The notes under the pieces were generated by a model. The model was not told where the DNA came from. It ran no database searches and saw only the letters and a program-made list of their open reading frames with translations. DNA of 64,000 nucleotides from Styela clava (Eukaryota > Chordata > Ascidiacea > Stolidobranchia > Styelidae): positions 16,812,974-16,876,973 of the forward strand of contig NC_135259.1 in assembly GCF_964204865.1 (NCBI RefSeq), read 5' to 3'. The position numbers and the translations under genes were made by a program. This document shows, in pieces, positions 23,871 to 35,543 of the stretch. Each line of letters begins with the position of its first letter. The first letter of the stretch is position 1.

Positions 23871-26713
23871 ATGGAGATGAAATATTATGCGAATGGTCAA
23901 AGTGAAAATACATATGAAACTCCTCAGACTGCTTCAGGGCCAGTTGTGGTTCCTAAACAAGGTTTGTGTTTTATTCAATTAACTTAACCTCTATTTTGTA
24001 ATATACCAATAGAAAAAGAAAAATAGACAAGGGCATACAGGCTTGGTGAAACTTTTTCGACTGTTGGGCCATAATTTTATTCCAATTTGCCCTATTTCAT
24101 TTATTTCAAGTTCGTGTAGAGTAACTCCCGTAGTATTTGTACCTGAAATTAAAGCCTAACGCTAACCTAGTGCACATACTACGTTCCGGTGCCCGCCATC
24201 TTTTTTCACATATTTCGGGAATATCATTTTTTTACCTCATGACATCTCTTTTTTTGAAATTCGCTTTTATCCACGTTTTCTTTTTCACAGACAACAATAA
24301 CACTACGAACAAGAAAACTGTATTTGTTGTCGCAATATCTTTTGGAATATGCTTTATTGTGTCTGTTGCTGCACTTATCCTGATTATGCAAGTTAGTTAG
24401 TACTGAGAATTAAATCGAGCTTATATTCTATAAAATAAAATAAAAATATGCGTATTGTACGAAATTTTTTTTTGCTTTGTATATTTGTGATAATCCAGTT
24501 TATTTGGAATATTCAAATTTATTTCAAGTTCCAGAACGAGATGAAACATATGAGAGAAAAATTGGACAAAATGAGTGAGATTGATTCATCTCTCGTCAGC
24601 AATATAAGCGACACTCAAAAGCGTAAGATATTTTGACCTCAAGCAAAACATGCAATTGTATATTAGTATATTAGCAGTAATTAGTTTTTTTTTTCAATTT
24701 AAGAACAAATGGAAACGTTTGAAAAATTGACAACACAGTTCAATTATTCCCTTGCGAAGATTTCGAATGAAACACAAAAGAGTAAGTTTATATTATTAAT
24801 ATCTTAATAACTAGGCATCGCATTTCAATAGCTTAGAAACGACACTCAAAACGCAAGTTATTTTTGATTTCTATGGAAATTTGCTAATGGTAGGTCAATG
24901 AAGTTTCACATTTTTTTAATAACTTGAGATAGTCGAGAAGTTTGAAAAACTTAGCTACGCATTTAAATTTCTTCCTCACAAAAATTTCCAAGAAAACACT
25001 ACAAAAAGAGTAAGTTCATATTTTAGATATATAAACTTCGTATCAAGTTTTTGCTTTATCAAGTTCAACATACCGTAGTTTATCGAAGTAAAAACTATAC
25101 ATAATATATAAAAAAGATAAAAATGATAAAGTAAGCTGCTAACTTGACTTCTTTAACGCCTTATAATCGAAGTAAGTTATATTAAATGTCACTAGATCCG
25201 AAAATGTGATTAGTTGCCTAATTTAATGTTTTTGAATAAATTTTCAGCTTCTTCAAGTATAAAACATGAGTTAAAAAATATGAAGAATGGATTGAGCCAA
25301 CTTGACTCCAAAATATTGATTGGAGATAACAATTTGGTGAGTTTGATCAACAGGGACCTATTTACTTTGTCTATCTATAATTTTCTTTAGTATGAAATAT
25401 AAAAGTATATGAATATTATTTTTGCACAATAAACGTAAAAAACGAAAATATTGTTGTTTATGTTGCATCAAGTTTTACAGAAACATGTTAAAACACAATA
25501 TTTCAGGATTATTTTAAACGGTGCTCCCGAAGTATGCGAACCAAGATGGCGAACATCGGAACGTAACATGGGTAACAACAGGTTAGGGTTAGGCCATAAT
25601 TTTTTTCCAATTTTCCTTATTTTAGTCCTATTATCAGTTCGAAGACTAGCCAAGAGCCTCCCGTAGTATTTATACCTAAAATTATGGTCTAACCCTAACC
25701 TAGTACACATATTACATTCCGATGTCCGTCATCTTGGTTCGCATACTTCGGGAGCTCCTTTTAAGCTTAGTTTGCTTTACAGAAAGCAAACCTGAGTGAA
25801 ACAAATTTGAGGATGAACAAAATGTTTTCGATATCCGGTTGGTTCAGAGCAAGCAATAATCTCATTTACAAGCGTTTCACTGATTTTGTCAACTACGCAA
25901 CTGCAAAGGCTCAATGTGAAGAAATGGGAGCTCGTTTGGTTTCAACTGGAATTAGGAACAACCAAGTGAAAAAGTAAGTTAGTGACATGTGTTAGAAACG
26001 TTAACACTCTTCTTTTACTTTCAGTACTTCCAGTTAGATCTAGCAGTATCTATAGGTTTTTACAGTAGAAATTTAATGTATTTTTAGATGTTGTTGTTAA
26101 TGGCGTAAAAGCCACTATTTACCTCACTTACTACTAGTTAACAAATATTTCTTGTCAATATGGAAATTACTTACCAAAAACTCATTTCAAATTTGTTCAC
26201 TACATTTTTCCGCACTTTGTAACTTGTTTTTTTTTACCACAAATGTTGCCAATACTCAAACAAAACAGCGTGAGTTTCCACTTATTAGTTTTGGCGAGAT
26301 GAAGAAACGCGTACATTGACACAATTCGAAATTAATCTTTCATGAGGATAAAACCTACGTAAAACGAAATATATTTGTTACTTTATCTCTTGCACATGTA
26401 AGCTGTAATATGTAAATATGGCTACAAATGAAGCTTAAACTCTCAATAATTAATAAATCTGCACCTTCTTAGTGAAATATTCCCGAATCATTACCTAACT
26501 GGAGCGTATGCATGGATAGGATTGGACGACATAAGCAAGGAAGGAATTTGGGTTTGGTCGGATGGAGGAAATGAATCAACAAGCGCAATATGGCAATCGT
26601 CACAACCAAACGGGGGCAGAAAAGAAAACTGTGCAGTAATCGTATTGCATGGTGCTCTTGATATTGCGTGCTCTGGAGTCCAAAGATTTGTTTGCGAAAG
26701 GGAATTTGCATGA
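23871..26713 (+). CDS. Gene D: type II membrane C-type lectin-like receptor
   Basis: This is the most complete copy: exons 23871-23961, 24291-24391, 24529-24622, 24704-24781, 25248-25336, 25783-25973 and 26473-26713, all with good splice sites, total 885 bp and 294 residues. The tail has YYANG, NTYETPQTASGP; the transmembrane run is VFVVAISFGICFIVSVAALI; exons 3-5 give a polar, alpha-helical neck with Asn-x-Ser/Thr sites. The CTLD has four cysteines, WIGLDD, WVWSDGG, QPNGGRKENC and LDIAC, so the second calcium-site pair is lost. An extra neck exon at 24933-25009 has splice sites but 77 bp, one short, so inclusion would break the frame. A 239-bp MITE sits in intron 5 and a decayed relative in intron 1. 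Confidence 0.85.
24064..24223. mobile_element. Decayed MITE in intron 1 of gene D
   Basis: Sequence such as 'actcccgtagtatttgtacctgaaat' and 'acatactacgttccggtgcccgccatctt' matches the inside and right half of the element at 25520-25758. The left end is missing, so target duplications cannot be seen. Confidence 0.6.
25520..25758. mobile_element. 239-bp foldback MITE in intron 5 of gene D
   Basis: Inverted repeats of about 32 bp: the left end starts GGTGCTCCCGAAGTATGCG and the right end, reversed, GGAGCTCCCGAAGTATGCG, with both continuing into AACCAAGATG. Flanks are ttttaaac and ttttaagc, an 8-bp duplication with one change. Genes B and C lack it at the same intron position. Related copies lie at about 24064, 60073 and 62693. 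Confidence 0.85.
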
Positions 26714-28762
26714 CGTTTTTCGTATCATGGAATGATATTTTTAAATTTAATTCTAAATTAATTTCTGATATTGCAATTTATTTCCTGTCTGTTTATTAGT
26801 AAAGAAAAATAAACCCTTTAGATTTGACTGACTTATAGTTTGAACATTCTACTGTTTATAATATTAATTGGTTTATAAATGCTTTTCAAATTTACTAATA
26901 TTTTACAGGAGATAAATCATAATACATATTCGTTCATAATACAAACAGACAAGCGGCGCACAAGCTTAGATGAAAGATAAGTAGTTGGTTCTACAGAAGT
27001 CAAATCAATAACAAAAGTAATAATTCATAAATTTCTAAATATTCATGTATGAAAATATGTAAATAATCTGTATGATAATAAATATTTACGTTATTATTTT
27101 TTTTATTTTATAGTTGTTTCTCAAAATTACTATCTCCGACTAATGACCACGATATCATACTTTATCATATCAGAATCGACCGACAAACAGAATGGAAGCC
27201 TTTTATTGCATGTTTCACGCGTTAATTTAAACTTTTAAAGACAGAACAGAATCAAGATTCAATATTGATTTCAATCTTGAACAAACGGTTATCTGTAAAA
27301 AAATGTAATGGAGCTGCGCAACGAGTTGTCTATTTTGCATTCTACATTTCATGCTATGATGCTTTCGAAAATTGATAATTATGACTTCATGTGGTTAGTT
27401 ACAAAAGGTTATGCCTCAGATGGCCATTACGCTTACTATTTTTAATTGATTAATCTAATTCAGGCACAAAATGCACATCAAATGATATAAATATGTATAT
27501 GATATATACATATATTTGTTACTTTTTTGTTCACTGCCACTGCTGATATTTTTTTTCATTTATTAACAAGTTTTAAACCTGAAAACTTTGATTAAAATTT
27601 TAGGATATTTATTGTGTAAATGTATTTTCTTCAGCAGTATAAAACCATAGCCCAAGTTGAATAAATGAGATTCAATATCTTTCCCAACTACCGCCAAACT
27701 GGCCTCTGGTCTAAAAAATTGAAAACATCTGTAAGGATTGAATTTATAATAAATATATTCTGAGGTTGACCTGTAACACTGTAAAGTCTAATTGGTAAAA
27801 CAAACTTTACTATCAGATCAAAGCTGTTTGAAATTTATCATTGCACTTAAACCAACCTTTTTCAAACATTCTGATCAAATTTTCGTAGAGTCAAAAGAGT
27901 TGATTCTTTTATTTGATGGAATTTGTATTTTTCTCTTTGGATTTACAATTCCATCTTAGTGTTTTGTTAATTTTCGGAAGAAAGTTAAAAATTTCACAGT
28001 TATTAAATAAATTTTATTGACATCGTCTTGCTTCTAGCTTTTAAAGAGACACTAGAATACTCAGCTAAAAGATTTTCTGCTATTTCTGCATAGAGATTCC
28101 TTTTTTAACAATTTTTATTTCTGGTGTTGGATGATAATACAAAAATATTGGATGATGCTTCAAATTGAGGTAATATTTCTATTATTGGTTGAATAATAAA
28201 ATTTTTGATTGTTGTTATTGCAAGGGTGTAGCATGGAGGACCAATTAAATATATTGAACGCGGCTTTTCGTCTTAAGATCATTGCCTCAAGACGGCGAAG
28301 TGTCGTTTATTTTTAATAGGCAGTGTTTCATTGGCAGGAAATGATTAATAATTAAAGTGAAATCATAGGTTTATCAATCCCATTAAAGCTGAAAAAACTG
28401 GCCAGCCACTTCCATTGCGAAGTACCTGAACATGATAATCAATAATAAAAAATCGTTAAATAGTGAGTGTTTACTAATAATTACTTACTAACTCTTCGAC
28501 AAGCATTTTGTGAAGGTGGCTGATACAAAAGCCCTACCGTGCTTTTTAACAGACTTTTCGTTGTCTTAAGTCTAAGAAGGGAAATGAAAGCGAATATTTC
28601 ATTGTCTACTACAATTTATATTGTTGTTGGGTTAGTAAACAATTCCGAAATACGCCAGTCATCAAGAATATTTCAACCAGCGCACTTTTGAATCCAGTCG
28701 TAGATTGTAGCATTACTTATATCTAATCGGCATTTGCACCCATGGGTATTTGCAATCTAGGA
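26714..28762. repeat. 3' flank of gene D and duplicated intergenic block
   Basis: AATAAA occurs near 26808. From about 27175 the sequence matches the left edge of the window, and 27720-28762 matches, in reverse, 42420-41945 and 40355-40035 on either side of the Penelope-like element. The block ends at 28763 where a hAT-type end begins. No gene was seen. Confidence 0.5.
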
Positions 28763-29455
28763 CAGTGGTTCTTAAACTTTTTGAGCCGCGCCACCCTTTG
28801 AAAAATTTTACAAACTTCGCGCCTCCCCCTCTTTTTGCTTTAAAAAAAATGCTTTTGTGATGGGCAGGTTGCTATATATTAAGATGGCGCTATAAGAGTG
28901 TTGGTCTCATAGCGTCATTGCTCAGATTGTTTAGGCATAAAACGATTCGGAGTACAACTTCGCCATTCACTGTCGTATGTATAAAGCCACATAATGGTTG
29001 GTCATCATATATTCCCGTTTTTGCAATGCCTGGTAAACTCAAACTAATTTGCAAGTAAAACTAAACACGCAATAAACCTATGCTTTAATGTATTTTCTGC
29101 TTAAACGTTTAAATAAGACACGTAAAATTTCAATCAATTGTTTACTTCATCACTATTGAGCGATGCCAAAATTATTTACTGTGTGTTAAAACTAAGCAAC
29201 AATTACAGACTTCTTGGCTTGCCTAACGTTTCAAACAAAATGGAGAAGTACAAATGAATTTATGTAAATTTAAAAGCAGTTCATTTTTTAATAGTAATTA
29301 TGCATGTGGACGTTTCCCCGGCCCTTGACCGTTGAAAAATAAAGTCGCTAAGGCGTTTGCGACATTTTGTTTAAATCTCGATTGTTTTCGTAAGCGTGGC
29401 GTGCTATTTGGGCCGTAAAAATCTTGATTTCCGTGTTTATTCTCCTTAATTTTTT
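28763..29455. mobile_element. Left end of a second hAT-like element
   Basis: CAGTGGTTCTTAAAC followed by 'gagccgcgccaccc' is a typical hAT terminus. The homologous uninterrupted site is present in reverse at 40035-40049, where the flank runs straight on through ctaggac. The right terminus was not found, so the end given here is arbitrary; the DNA up to about 29.45 kb differs from the family blocks and includes a GC-richer stretch near 29300-29420. Confidence 0.55.
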
Positions 29456-29779
29456 TTGTTCTCGAATTATTATACCACGAAAAAGCCGGTATTTCTAACG
29501 AACGCCGAGACCGTTTCAGGAGCCGTTACATGTAAATTTCCGATTCCATCTGGTGACAATATGAATTGTGATAAACAATGTAATAATCTTTTTCATCTAC
29601 ATTGTGTTACTGAGGAACACAAAGGTTTGTTAAAAATCATGATGAAGATGTTGTATCAGCTACCTTCACAATCATTGAAAACGATTAACCTGTTCCATAA
29701 CATCGGGTACTTTGGTATATAAATTTATTTTCATGTAAAAGTATTTTTATTTTTCAAATACAAAAACACAAAGAGATGA

Positions 29780-31154
29780 TAAAAATAACTCCAGAGACTA
29801 CCATTTTGAAAGTTTCGAATCGTTCTTGAGTTTTTAACACAAAAGCTAAACTTCGTTGCTGCTTTCGATTGAAGTTAAAAAAAAAATTTTACCTGCCGAA
29901 AATTTGGTCAAAGATGAATAATGCACAATGGAAGTTCAGTGATTACGTTTGTTGACCTTCAAGTTCGGTTTTAACCAACAATTTATTTTCAAATATTATG
30001 TATCTCACGCAAACACTGCCTATTCATAGGAACGAAAATTTGCGCCTTAGCGCAAAAGCGACTCGGCGGAAACCCGCGATCGATTTACATAATAATTATG
30101 AGTGTCGTTTATATTGCTGGTTAATCTCTTTCACCTTGTCAAATTCTTCTCTCATATGTTTCATCTCGTTCTGGAGCTTTAAATAAATTTGAATATTTCA
30201 AATAAACGGATTATTATAAATATAGAAAAACAAAAAACTTTTTATTCAACTTGCGCTGATTATTTGGTTTCTGCGAGACTAACTACTTATCCTTCTTCTA
30301 TGTTTTTGTGCCGGTGGATCCGTATGCATATATTGCAAGGATGCTGTAGCAAGAGTAGAGATAACAATCCTAAGTGATTCAAGAGTCTTGCTGCACACTA
30401 ACACAAATATATTTCTGTAACGTTTCGTCTGACCAAGGTCAGACTTCTTCAGACATACATAATTCAACCATCAGACATACCATCATACCATCAGACAACC
30501 AACCAGACATACATAATTCCTTGAATTATGTATGTCTGAAGAAGTCTGACCTTGGTCAGACGAAACGTTACAGAAATATATTTGTGTTAGTGTGCAGCAA
30601 GACTCTTGAATCACTTAGGATTTTTATTCAATACGCATATTTTTTATTTGATTTTATTATATAGTACATTAGGCTCAATTTAATTCGCAGTACTAACTTA
30701 CATAATCAGGATAAATGCAGCAACAAACAATAAACAGGAAATTCCAAAAGAAATCGCGACAACGAACAAGTTTTTCTTGTTTGTAGCTTTATTGGTCATC
30801 TGTAAAAAGAAAAAGTCAATGAAAAGCATTTCGAAAGCGATTCCATGCTGTAAAAGAATTACTCATTTTTTTTATTCCTTGAAAAAAAGAACGATTAAAA
30901 TTTGATATGGCATTGCTGTAAAATGGATGATTTCATGTGGAAAATGTGATATTTGAATTTTTAGCTGCTGGAGAAGTTTCACCATGCCTGTTTACCATTG
31001 TATCCTATTTTTCATTTTCTCTCGTTATATTACAAATTAGAATTTAGGTTAATCAAATAAACTACAAACCTTGTTTAGGAACCGCAGGTGACCCTGAAGC
31101 AGTCTGGAGTGTTTCGCACGCATTTTCACCTTGACCATTCACATAACATTCCAT
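29780..31154 (-). pseudogene. Pseudogene E: 5' part of a lectin receptor
   Basis: Exon 1 (31070-31154) is open, with CYVNG but ENACET, so the second tyrosine is Cys. Exon 2 (30698-30799) is one base long at its start, which would cause a frameshift, and its last codon CAA has become TAA, creating a GTAAGT in the wrong place. Exon 3 (about 30100-30176) is shortened. A relic of neck exon 4 is at about 29800-29840. No CTLD exons remain. Intron 2 holds a 371-bp foldback insertion. It faces gene F across a 2-kb spacer, with a TATA-like box in reverse at 31221-31227. Confidence 0.72.
30250..30620. mobile_element. Foldback insertion built from Penelope-like ends
   Basis: Two arms of about 105 bp are near-perfect reverse complements: 30366-30467 and 30518-30618, each holding the 'gtctgaccttggtcagacgaaacg' type segment, with a short spacer in which 'catcagaca' units repeat. 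The insert is flanked by tttttattcaa at 30239-30249 and 30621-30631, an 11-bp duplication, and the same intron in gene H shows the uninterrupted sequence. The arm sequence also occurs at 40362-40445, at the 3' side of the Penelope-like element, so the insert is a non-coding derivative of that family. Confidence 0.75.
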
Positions 31155-33141
31155 CTTCAAATCAACGCTATATGGTGTGATCTGCTTTCAACTAAACAAA
31201 GTCGTGATTCCCATTACCATTTTATAGAGGATTACAACATCTCATTAGAATTAGATAGCTGTACACGCAAACATTGACGTAACTCAAAAAATATATTTGG
31301 TAATATTATCAGTGGGAGTCCGAAACCATAATAATGACATTAAACAATATATACTCTTAGTTATATGGTCGTACATATGTCAAGCTAACTGAAGACTTAA
31401 ATTGTTTTAAATTATAGCTTAAGGTGCAATGATGATTCTGTAGTTCCATATTATCATTGCGTCAAAGGTGGGAGACGAAACAACTATTTTGCGATAAGCC
31501 ATAAGAACTAGTTACCGAATATGTTACACATTCTTACTAGAGCTAGGAAATGTTTTCAAACGGCCACTGCTTGCCTTAAGAATATCATGAAATAAATAAG
31601 AATAGATCAAATGTTTATATCATATTCCACATTATAATATATTTACATTTAGACGTGTGCGGATTGACTAAGTGAGGTACTTGATATGAAACCCTTAATT
31701 TGCTTCAATATACGTCCATCATATTTCAATAATATTGTTAGGTCACAGCAGGGAAATAAATATTTTGAATTTCATTCTCCTGCTAGTAAAATCATTAATT
31801 CATTCTGAGCTTTACTGAGTTATTCAAGCTTACTAACATTATTAAAAGCATCTTCTGCTAGATTGATTTTCAGTCCTACACGACCTCAACTGTCAGTTCG
31901 AAACGATAATTGGTTGTCAATGCTTGGTAAATCAATTTCCGATATTTTCCGGCTAAGCGGCGAAGAATTTCATTTTTTTCATTTGTTATCATTATGTCTT
32001 TTTTGTCAATGAAATAAAATTCATCAAAGCCGAAATGCAATGTACATAAAATGCTCTTATCATATGTTATCTTACACAACCTAATTAATGATTATGTCAT
32101 AAAGACCATATTGTGATAATAATATACTTACAATATAAGTATGATTTTGCCACAAGCACAATTTTTTGGGCTCAAAAATTCGATAGATTGTATTTGTTAT
32201 AGTTTATTAACAACATGTATTACAGACTACAGGCAGTTTACAGGCTCACTGATATATTTTATATATCTGGAGTGTCGGAGTAATAAACAACTCTCTCTCA
32301 CGGAGTCATAAAATGGAAAGCATCAATCAAAATTTGTTCAACCTCGGGACACGTCCGGTAGTTTTTAACATTTTCAACTTGCCGACGGGATTGTATTGGT
32401 CTAAATAGCAATAGATATTAAGGTTATTTCAATAGGATCGATTATCCTAATCAACCGAGAAATACAAAATGTAACACATGATACCACGCACGGAGAATGA
32501 AATAATAAATATTCAATAATTGCATGCTGTAACCCAAACCTGACCGGTGTTTTTGAACTGTAATTGACGTGTATTGAAGCAATTGAGATTTGCATAACAA
32601 GCACGTCACATTGCCAACCCATATGCAGTTCTAAATAATATATGTAATATATGTCTAAATGTATAAAATAATCATAAAAATAGAATGGAAAAAATGTATG
32701 CTAAATCGATATTCATTCATATTTGTAATCACAATATACATAGGACATTGGCTAGTTTAAAATACGTATTCATTCAAATATCAAAGAAGTAATGCGTCAC
32801 ATATACTGCCACTGGTTCTGTTTTTTCCTGGCCCACATTTGATGTTGTGTTATTTATCTAAAATTTACATAATTGAGAATACACCTCAAGGTATGATTCA
32901 AAACAAATAATGTAATTTGACGTATGTACTGTTACATAACCGAGGGTATGTTGTTTTGTGTCATCAGGGTTTTGCCACCCTCTGATAATAATAGCATCGG
33001 AATTACGTTGATATGTATTTCATTTGACGTGAAATGTTAGCTGATTAATTAAGGTTAGCTGCTAATTCTCTATAAAACGGCTATCGGCACCAAGACTTCG
33101 CATTTTAAAAGCAGAACATTTTAGAACACGTTACTATAAAG
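31155..33141. promoter_or_regulatory. Divergent spacer between pseudogene E and gene F
   Basis: Contains the reversed block 'caaaggtgggagacgaaac' near 31462 on the E side and gtaatgcgtcacat at 32789-32802 on the F side. A segment at 31860-32100 is shared with the L/D and J/K spacers; on the minus strand it reads as a 67-codon open frame (31876-32079) that I do not recognise. The empty target of the 427-bp MITE is at about 32213-32232. TATAAAA for gene F is at 33071-33077. Confidence 0.55.
33071..33077 (+). promoter_or_regulatory. TATA box of gene F
   Basis: TATAAAA in the context gctaattctc-TATAAAA-cggctatcggcaccaagac, the fullest version of the family promoter. Confidence 0.62.
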
Positions 33142-35543
33142 ATGGAATGCTATGAAAATTTTCATAGACAAAAAATAGATGAAGCCCCCCAGTCTGCTTC
33201 TGGGCCACCTGCGATACCTAAACAAGGTTTGTGTTTTATTTGACTCACCCAAGATTTATTTTTCAAATTACATAGTAAAACTAGATAGAATATGTAAACA
33301 CATAAAATATAACTATTTTTGAGCAATGCTGTAAAAAAATTGAATTGATTCATTCGGGTCAAGTATGACACGAGTATTATTCTATATTGTGTTTTCTCTT
33401 ACGAAATTCCACGTTTGAAATCTTACATATATTCGTTTTTTTATAGAGAACAATGAAGGCACAAAAAAGAAAACTTTGATTGTTTCTGCAATATCTTTGG
33501 GAATCTCCTTCTTAGTGTCTGTTGCTGCATTTATCCTGATTATGCAAGTTAGTATAGACATCGTGTATTTTCGATGTTTATTTGTCACTGAAATTAAATT
33601 AAGCTCACTACAGCGCGATAAATTAATAAAAACTTATAGTATTGAAGAAGCTATTTGTTCTCCACTTTTGAATCTCCATTTATTTGCATTTCTAAATTTA
33701 TTTTAAGCTTCAAAACGAGATAAAATATACGAAGGAAAGATTAGAGAAAATGAGTGAGACTGATTCATCTCTGGCCAACAATATCAACGACACTCAAAAA
33801 CGTAAGATTTTCAAAAAATTTTCAAAGCGCCAAGTAAATCATCGATGTTGGAGTTTTATTTAAAAACTTAGGAACGAGTCGAAGCTCTTGAAAAGCTGGA
33901 AATGGATGTCAAGTCGTCCCTTGTGAAGATTTCAAATGAAAGACAACAAAATGAGTCGATATAAATATTATAAATATTATGATTTATTATAATATGAATA
34001 TAATTAAAATTTAATTAAATATGAATTTTTAAAATTGCGCATCATTTATTCGCCTCAAGTGCTTGAACACAGTAAAGCGAAAAATATAATCAAATGAGCA
34101 AATGAATTAAGCATGGTAATTTGTTTCAAGAATTTCGCAAACGCTCGCAGCAACAGACGCAAAAGAATACAATATGGTATGTTGAAAAATTTCGTAGAAT
34201 ATCCTATTTCATGAAGTCAGATCGAGAAATTCTATGCTTTTGCTATTTTTTAGATATTTGAATTAAAATTTCAGGTTCTTTGAAAACAAAAAGTGAGTTG
34301 GAAACTTCAATTAAAACAGAAGTGAGTGAGCTGAACTCCAAAATACACAACGGAGATAATAAATTGGTGAGTTTGTGACTCATAACATGACGTGTTTTAT
34401 TAGGAAAATAAAATGACTTATAATCACGTGGCAACATTAATTCAACTCAATTTATATGTGCTACGTTTTATGAATATCTACTTTTATTACTGAGGAGTTA
34501 TAAAATTTATTGTTGTACTCAAGAACGGCTTAAATAACCACATTCCAAATAGAACTTAATTAAACAAAATGCTTGCTTATAATTTTTTTACATTTTATAG
34601 TTGGAAAATTTAGTTCATAATATCCCAGTATTATTTATGCGTAATTTCATTTTATAGAATAAAAGCCTATCTGATACAAATTCGAGAATTACTGAAATGT
34701 TTTCGATATCCGGATGGTTCAGAGCGAGCAATAATCTCATTTACAAACGCTTCACTGATTCTGTCAACTACGCGACTGCAAAGGCTCACTGTGAAGGAAT
34801 GGGAGCTCGTTTGGTATCGACCGGAATTAGGAACAGCCAAAATAAAAGGTCGGTAGGTGGTTTGTGTGAGAAACTTGAGCATATTTCGTTGGGATTTTCC
34901 AAAACCTTGCTTTTTATGAAAAATAGTGTGGATTTAAGTTATCTGTGAATACATTATAAAATGTTACACCACCAATGACATATATGTTTTTAAAAAAGGA
35001 AAGCACGCAGATTTACTGGACCTACAATGCTTTTTCCAGTAAGGAAAATATATATTTTATACTCCTTTCTAGTGTTCCAAATCAAAGTTTGCTAATTTGA
35101 ATGTACATTAGTTTTCCGAAGATATATTTTGACAAGCTGAAGAGACACGTGCATTGAAATAAGTTGAAATTAATATTCCACATGCATACATTGTGCATTT
35201 GCATTTGTACGGTGCTCCTTTCTTCCAGTAAACTGGTATTTTCAATGGGCATCGAATTATAATAAAAAAACGTCTGTAAATATTAATTTGTTTTCCATTC
35301 AGTGAAATATTTCCGAATCAGTATTTAACTGGGGCGTATGCATGGATAGGATTGGACGACATCAGCAGTGAAGGAACTTGGGTTTGGTCAGATGGAGCAA
35401 ATGGTTCACCAAGTGCAATATGGGAATCGTTAGAACCAAACGGCGGCAGAAAAGAAAACTGCGCAGTAATCAGATTATCTGGTGTTATTGATGTTGCGTG
35501 CTCTGAAATCCATCGACTTGTTTGCGAAAAGGAATTTGCATGA
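33142..35543 (+). CDS. Gene F: type II membrane C-type lectin-like receptor
   Basis: Exons 33142-33226, 33447-33547, 33708-33801, 34275-34366, 34658-34848 and 35303-35543 sum to 804 bp, 267 residues. The tail keeps CYEN, but the second motif is KIDEAP, with Asp replacing Tyr. Transmembrane run: LIVSAISLGISFLVSVAAFI. Neck exon 4 (about 33872-33950) has a one-base shift at the acceptor and has lost the donor GT, so it is taken as skipped. Exon 5 is 92 bp, as in gene G. The CTLD has four cysteines, EPNGGRKENC and IDVAC. The exon 6 donor is GTCGGT, unusual at +3; a better GTAGGT four bases on would break the frame. AATAAA lies near 35640. Confidence 0.78.

Noticed and set aside
29456-29722. Open frame of 88 codons with a Cys-x3-Cys pattern
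   Set aside because: Resembles no family I know, has no homologous copy in the window, and lies in probable transposon DNA.
30366-30618. Large inverted repeat read as a CRISPR array or microRNA cluster
   Set aside because: There are only two long facing arms with Penelope-like sequence and a target duplication; this is a transposon structure.
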